NCBI RefSeq assembly: GCF_026210795.1
Contig: NC_089434.1
Coordinates: 3,596,001-3,660,000, forward strand
From: Rhizophagus irregularis
Taxonomy: Eukaryota; Glomeromycota; Glomeromycetes; Glomerales; Glomeraceae
DNA length: 64,000 nucleotides
Direction: 5' to 3'
Part shown: in pieces, positions 57,631-64,000 of the stretch
Layout of the letters: each line of letters opens with the position of its first letter
Numbering within the stretch: position 1 is the stretch's first letter
Translations under genes and position numbers: made by a program
The notes under the pieces: generated by a model
Databases searched by the model: none
Seen by the model: only the letters and a program-made list of their open reading frames with translations
Told to the model about the DNA's origin: nothing

Positions 57631-58616
57631 ATATAGATTTTCGAAATGCGCCTCCATTCCGGTACGTTGATTATGTATACATTATATTTATAAGAAAAAA
57701 TTAAGTAATTTTTAGAACAAAAAAAATTTAGACGAGTATGTATATTGTATATACAGTACATATATTGTCATATGATAGTAAAAAGTTTCGAATTTAAATC
57801 GAAGCGAGCGCCAAGCGGATCTTTTGTAAAATCCTATAAAATCACGTGATATATGTGATATGACTTTAAAAAGTAAATTATAAAAAGATTTCTACCTTAC
57901 TTTCCAAACTGAAAAAGTAACAAACACCATTTTATTATACAAAAAATTTTTTGCTGTATTTGAACCAATTTCGATAAAAATGGGATAATTACAAGAAGGA
58001 AAGCTGCAAAAATATTTAGTACCACCTAAGGGCTTACTCAATATATAAATAATAGAGTTTAAAGTTATATTCCGTAATCATGCTTTATTAAACTTGATTA
58101 GGAAATTCAGTTTAAATTTTGATAAAACAAAGATTTATTCAAAAATATCCTTGTTTACCGATATTTAATTGTTAAATTGTTAACAAAAATGTACTCACAA
58201 TAGTTATTGAATTGTCATTGAAAATCTATTTTTGCTTATCCAAAAATTCGGGTACCAATTCCCAATATGAATTTACATGAATTACGTAAGCTGATACCGA
58301 GACTTACGTAATAAACATAAGATGATAACGGTTAACTTATTGTTAAGAAAACAGAAAAGAAAATAAGGTTTATTTGGATCGGGTACTTGAAAAGGATGAG
58401 TAATATGCAGATAGCATAATTAACATAATTGTTTTTACTATTTTAAACATGATGATAAGATAAAATCTTATGCACAATATCCTTTTTTATTTAATTCTTT
58501 TTAATTCGATTTTATTAATATACGAAAGTTTATCAGAAATATCAATTTTATTATATAAATATCAAATAAAAATCTTTTTTTTTTTCCTCTCTTTTTTTTC
58601 CAAAATCTATGCTAAA
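57631..58616. other. Intergenic region upstream of family-1 copy D
   Basis: No gene. The last 35 bp before the ATG at 58617 are a pyrimidine-rich leader (TTTTTTTTTTCCTCTCTTTT), as often seen just before fungal start codons. The ORF frame extends further upstream but only through hydrophobic A/T-rich codons. Confidence 0.4.
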
Positions 58617-58850
58617 ATGGAGCCAAATAATATTATGCGCACATCGGTTTTTAATCGTCGTCAAAGAAGATTTAACAGCGACGGAAATGAAAGACGTCAA
58701 AAGCGTAAAAATATTGATAGGATATATAAGAGACGTGCACGTATTCCGGTTAATAACGAAGACACATTAAGTCGAATTGCACAGCTGCCTTTACAAATTA
58801 CAAATGACTCATTTGCATCTCAACTTTTTCACGGATCTCCTTTTTATTAA
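58617..58850 (+). CDS. Small basic protein with C-terminal LPLQITNDSF..FHGSPF motif, family 1 copy D
   Basis: 77-aa ORF starting at ATG 58617. I chose this internal ATG over the upstream TTG because the preceding codons are hydrophobic and A/T-driven, and the polar start (MEPNNIMRTS) resembles the other copies in length and character. It has two arginine-rich blocks (FNRRQRRFNSDGNERRQKRK and RIYKRRARIP), then the C-terminal QLPLQITNDSF-x4-LFHGSPFY. It is the only + strand copy here and the shortest intact one. Its basic region is the most extended of the family. No known domain. Confidence 0.65.
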   Translation: MEPNNIMRTSVFNRRQRRFNSDGNERRQKRKNIDRIYKRRARIPVNNEDTLSRIAQLPLQITNDSFASQLFHGSPFY

Positions 58851-60955
58851 ATATAAAATTGGTATGGTTATTATGGTTATTTTATAACTATGTTATATAA
58901 TGTTCACAATATTATATTTTAATTGGCGCGTACAGATTATATAACGGTATATATCCATCACAACGTTGCGAATTGGGCCATTAATTTCGTAAATTTTTAT
59001 AGTAAAATATTTTTTATTAACCTTTTTCTCGCTAATTTATTCCTTAAGTCTGCGAGTTTTTTACAACTTATATTTCAAAATTTACGATTTTCTTTTATAA
59101 TTTGTTTTAACATTTTTTTTATTTGCATTTTGCAATTAGTATAGAGTAATATATAGTTGTAGCGTATAGCAGTAGCTCTTTTGATTATTTTACTTGCGCT
59201 TCTTTTCTTTTTTTATTCTACATGACGTAAAACATGTATTTTCCGCGTTAATTAGATCTGAAGTCATTACCACAATTTGTCATATAACATGAAAATATAT
59301 TAAAATATGATATAATAAATATCTTAACGGTCAATTTTCGTAAAAAATTAATCGTATGGAAATTGTAATGTATCCCGTTAAGACGGGATATCCGATACAG
59401 TTTTTTATAATTTATAAGTAAACAAACATTGTATTATGGTTAAACAATCAGACCAGTGTTAGACTAGTTGTAATATAAAAAGAATTCGTACTCATTAATT
59501 AATTAAAAATAAATATAAATTGAAATGAAAAAATAGCATTATTATTATTATTATTATTAACAGTTGTTCGATTTTTTTAAATGATCCAATAATGTGCTAT
59601 GGAATTTTTAATATCGGTCAAATTATATAATTGATTATAGTTGTACGTTAATTTGTTGAATTTTTTTTTTACCCCTGACGGTTTCAAATTTTTAAATTTT
59701 GTTCAATTCAATAATACCATATAAATATTTCTCTTTACAATTTAGAATAATTCATTAATGCTCTAAATTATTTGGTTACCCTTGATTTATTTGTAAATGT
59801 TTCCGATACACAAGGTAAAAACATCGACGATTATTGCCTTAATTTAACATATGATGAATTTCTAATAAAATTTTCATTGAAATAAAATTAGATGACACAA
59901 AAATAATAAACTTGGTTCCTCATACCCGGCTGGGTCAGTTTTTGTTAAAAAATAAAATTTCTTTATATTATTACTATACCAGGTAAAATTAAAAAAATAA
60001 AATTTTTTTAATATGAATTTTATATATAAAAATTTGAAAAATTAAAAACCGGGTCGTCGGATCATATGAAAATCAAAAGCCATTTAGGATTAGAAAATAT
60101 TCGAAATGATAGTGTCATTACATGCTTTTTGAATTTTTTTAGATAATTCTCAATAGAAAATAACTTACGATAAAAAAATCGATTCTTATAGGCAAATTTC
60201 ATTTTATTTAAAAAAAAATTTATTTACTTGGAATTTTAACGAATAATGTAAAGAATTAAATACTTGGACCAGCTAAAATTTTTTAACAATTCTAATACAT
60301 GACGTAGGAGCTATGCGGGTAGAATCAGCTCTGAACAGGAATTGTTTGTCACGTCTCTAAATTTCGGATATGATCCGAATATTCCCGTTCGAGAAAATTT
60401 CTTTTGAAAGTTTATTAGGACCAAATAAACGCCATGCTAAACATTTAATGAATCTAAATATTTGGTAATTACTGTACATTAATACTCTTGGAATCGTGTT
60501 CTTCCAAACTGAGAGATTGCGTGGAATAAAAAAAAATGACACAATACACATATTCATACGACAAACTTTTATGCAAAGTCGTTATTCAGCATATGCGAAA
60601 TATGTCCGGTGGTGATAATTCACAAATATCACAATTCATCTACTACGTGCAAATAATTTTTATTATTTAGAATAGGACAGAAATTTTTTGATAGCGCTTT
60701 CAAGACATACGAAGTTGTTTCTTCGATATATTCCTACATAATTTTAATAACGTTTGGGACTTTGGGTGTTAATTCATACATAAAGTCGTATTCGTTTTGT
60801 TCATTGTAAGTTGTAACCATGTTCTATCTCATATTCTACAATTCTCAGTAGTTACATTATACATGAATTTGTATATGATAGAACGTTTAATCTATATATG
60901 TATTTACTGTATATCCCTTAACAATCGAATATAATCATTGTTGTACTGTATATCT
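58851..60955. other. No recognisable gene; ATT microsatellite and small palindrome
   Basis: Contains (ATT)7 near 59539-59560 and a short hairpin TATCCCGT-TAAG-ACGGGATA at about 59371-59390. Frames at 58923 and 60357 show no signature. Confidence 0.4.
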
Positions 60956-61361
60956 TTAAAAGGGAGATCCATTAAAAATTGATTTGTGAATGAATCATTT
61001 GTGATTTATGATGTTATTTGTCTAATATGATTTAAATATATATATGTTTGAAATCATAATTTCGCGTTCTTAGTTTCCGTTGAATTCGACGTATACAAAA
61101 ATACGATTGTACTGAGGTACGTGATCGTAGGATAGGATTGAGCTGAAGTAGCAAATTGATTATCCTCTACGTAACCATTAGTCGCGTTAGATGCTTGATC
61201 TGAAAATTCACAAGAAAAATGTTTAAATTATCGCATGGATCACTTGGAACACTTGATGAAGTATTTTCCACTTGGGCTACATTTATTAGCTGTAAATTAT
61301 TGATTCCATTATCAATAATTTCGGTAAAATTGGATTCGTGAATATTTTTTAAATGGTTCAT
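60956..61361 (-). pseudogene. Family 1 copy E, decayed
   Basis: From ATG 61361 the minus strand reads MNHLKNIHESNFTEIIDNG and VENTSSSVPSDP, resembling copy B (NNTSSVQPYES). The frame then shifts; the next block (FSDQASNATNGYVEDNQFAT) resembles copy C. The basic region is broken (STETKNAKL then a stop). The C-terminal motif survives as ITNDSFTNQF with a one-base shift before the LFNGSPF-equivalent. DNA similarity to copy C is obvious over the last 60 bp (GGGAGATCCATTAAAAA; GAATCATTTGTGATTT on the + strand). Confidence 0.7.
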
Positions 61362-64000
61362 CGCAGTATGTAAATCAAATAATTTGGAAATATAAGATGC
61401 GCTTACTTGGCACATATATATTGCGTATACGTATATTATTGTTTAAATCGAATCGAACACTTAATGAGTGGATTGTCTTTTGTTCTCTAAGTTAATTTTA
61501 TATAGAATCCGTATCTTGCTTTTTTTTAAAAAAAATAATTTGAAAAGTATAAAATAGATTTTCACCGTACCTTTAAATCAAAAAAAAAGTAGTAAAATTT
61601 TCGTTGTTTAATTTATCGAAAAAAAGATTGTTAAATATAAATTGTCTTAAATCGGTTTTAAAGGTTCAGATTCGCTTATATATATACATTTTTTTAAGAG
61701 TTCGATCCAAATCAGAACATTATTTATATTTAAATCCATTTATTAAACAATATTAAAAAAAATTCTCACCTTTCTTTCGGTTAATTTATTTGATTAGATA
61801 AAAAAGACATTAGTTCTCCGTATGATTAGGTAAAAAAATATATATATATTTTTTCTTCTATGTTATATTTATTATTATTATTAAAAAAATAAAAATTTAT
61901 TTATACATATATTACGATTTTTTTTTTAAAAAAAAAACGGGTGGTCCTAGCGTTTCAACCAATAGAAATTATTTCCGGAAAAGTACACATGATGAATTGG
62001 TTTACGCCAATAGCTACAAAGCCTACAATGGGTTTATAGCTTTTGAAAACAAAAGAAAACATAAATCATTTACGAACGCCACAAAAAAAATTGATGAGAA
62101 TTTTAATTTTCATTTAACCAAAATAAGCGGTTGATCGTACCAAATATAAATATTTCCCAAGAACAAAGGTCCTGCATGTGCAGGTCTTGTGGTCCAACAT
62201 TTTCAGTTTAAATATAAATGCTATTTTATTTTTAACAATTGGTTATTTTCCCTTTTTTTTTTAAAATGAAATGAAATACATTAAAATTTGTGGCTAGCAA
62301 AATCAATTACCTATCTAGTTAAATCATCTTTCTTCAACTGAACGAATATTCTAAATATTCCAAGAATATTTACCAAATGATCAGAGGTGATCAGCGTGTT
62401 GCTTTATCGATACCGTTCTAGTCCCAATAATGATAGTTTAAACAACAAAGTTTGTCTTTCATTAACAAACAAGAACACGCTCTTAAATAACAAACTTCTA
62501 ATCATGCTTTACGAATGGGAAGAGTGCTTCTATGTGTAGTCAAATTTAAACTCAGGGATGAATTGAGTAAACCATTGATAAAATTTATAACTGAATCGTT
62601 TCATTTAAACTCAATATAATTCTTTATCAATATGTGAAAAATCCATAATAGTCACCATTATTTAGAGATAGCGATTCTTTTATTTCGAAAAATATTAATT
62701 TAAATATTTGGTCAGTACCACCAAGGTAGAATAATAAAAGAAATTTCAGAAACGACAATCAAGATAATTTACTGAACCTGAAAAAATGATCAAAAAGTGT
62801 AATGAACCAGATGAAATATCTTAATAGATACTATACAATTAACTTAATAACATTAAAGAAATTGATAAAGACAGTATATTCAGTAACGTGGAATTATTTC
62901 ACCATTGTAAGTGAAGTTTAATCTTAAACTCTTAAGTTACAGTATCCGTATCAACCAATCTAACATATCTCTCTATAAGTTTGATATCCTTTTGGAACCT
63001 TAACTCGATGATCGATCAGTATGTAAAAGAAGAAATATTGGAACAAGTGAATTACCTTATTTCATGTTTTCTTTCATAACAAAATTCTCCTCTCATATCA
63101 ACCTCCGGTTTGGGATACTTCTCAAGAAAAATTAATTGTATACCCATGAAAAATAGAATCATCAGGATCAAAAGTTGCACGTGAACCAATTTGTTCTTTT
63201 AGGCTTCAGGAATATCCAAGACCAAGACTAACGGACCAACCGGTTCTAAAATTCTAAAAAAAAAACAATATATGATATTTCGTGGTATATATTGGTGTAT
63301 ATTAATTTTCAAGATCAACTAATTATCGAGGATCAATATATAAAAGAAGTTTGTTTATGAACTGAGCATTGAAATTAGAATCTGATAGTATGATAAGGTT
63401 CGAATGTTATCGTCCACCATTTAGAGGGGCATTTAAACATATGTGTTGACCAAAATTTAGATTTAAAAAATAGAAGGGGGTGGGGTACGTTAAACAAACA
63501 ACCATGTTGGAACGGCCTAGCAATATAGCAATATTTGTGGGTCAAGTAAAATACTCAAATTTAGAGATCTTACTACTCATAGATGCAGAGGCAATGAAAT
63601 CGTTTTACATATTTCGTCAAACTTATTTTAAGGGAAGACTACAATCACACTATTCAGAAATCGGCTCTAAAACAACTTCTATCGCCAACCTCAAAAATTA
63701 TCCAAGTAATCCAACGAATTACCTTTGTTAATAGAGTACTACATGCAAATCTCATGATATGAATTCCTTGGTGCGAGAATTTTTTATTATAATGAATTTA
63801 TTTTGTGATAATTAAAGCAGTGTCTCTTGTTGCCAAAGGTTTAACATCGTTTATACAAGATCGGCTATAATAAGTGAAGTTCATCCCATCAGTATTTCTT
63901 TAGAAAATTGGGCGATAGCACCACAATGTATATTAGGGATTTATTAATTAGAACAACCTTTCTAATTCATCTAATGGAAAAACTTTACGTGAGTGCATAT
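61362..64000. other. AT-rich terminal stretch; one weak coding-like relic near 63.2 kb
   Basis: No intact gene. On the minus strand near 63120-63255 two adjacent frames read protein-like (LEPVGPLVLVLDIPEA, then EQIGSRATFDPDDSIFHGYT), which may be a frameshifted relic; unidentified. 'CCTGCATGTGCAGG' at about 62172 is a small palindrome. Region 62800-62880 faintly resembles 53900-53960 (ATGAA.TATCTTAATA..AAGAAATTGATAAA). Confidence 0.35.

Overview
This window looks like nuclear DNA from a very AT-rich, repeat-rich fungus. The best guess is an arbuscular mycorrhizal fungus of the Rhizophagus (Glomeromycotina) type. The reasons are long A/T runs throughout, GT..AG introns of about 70 nt, a LINE with an RNase H domain, tandem leucine-rich-repeat (LRR) genes, and a remnant of the expanded protein kinase group carrying 'IPYDRFYDIEYIAKGGFGK'. 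The species is an inference. No rRNA, tRNA, CRISPR array or bacterial operon is visible.

Layout. 1-2.7 kb is intergenic with local duplications. At 3.19-3.86 kb is one intact intronless gene for a secreted Thr-rich protein with a Cys-rich tail (a candidate effector), downstream of a duplicated promoter segment. 4-11 kb holds short inverted-repeat elements, a kinase remnant and a 55-aa ORF. 11.6-12.3 kb carries members of two small-protein families. 12.4-19 kb is nearly gene-free and has several terminal-inverted-repeat elements. 19.4-20.3 kb is a decayed multi-pass membrane protein gene. 22.6-28 kb holds an orphan exon, a small-protein gene, a MITE and unidentified coding remnants.

28.8-44 kb is the most structured part. 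It has three copies of an LRR gene on the minus strand (one dead, two open). Copies 1 and 2 are separated by about 9.5 kb of nested transposons: a 5'-truncated LINE with a 13-bp target-site duplication (TSD), broken just after its catalytic YLDD box by an 882-bp hAT-type element with an 8-bp TSD. Next to it is a 2.6-kb retroposed unit with a 17-bp TSD, carrying one intact 680-codon ORF and no reverse transcriptase, inserted in a small MITE.

44-54 kb is mostly decayed: a small pseudogene, a flavin-dependent halogenase-like pseudogene with recognisable introns, and a second decayed gene beside it. 55-61.4 kb holds three more members of the small-protein family first met at 11.6 and 23.5 kb, plus a 219-bp MITE and a degenerate telomere-like patch. 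The rest, to 64 kb, is AT-rich sequence with no convincing gene.

Most promising for novelty: (1) the dispersed family of roughly 75-100-aa proteins ending in a basic stretch plus a conserved C-terminal LPxQxTNDxF...FNG motif, with five loci here; (2) the RT-less retroposed unit with its intact unknown ORF.
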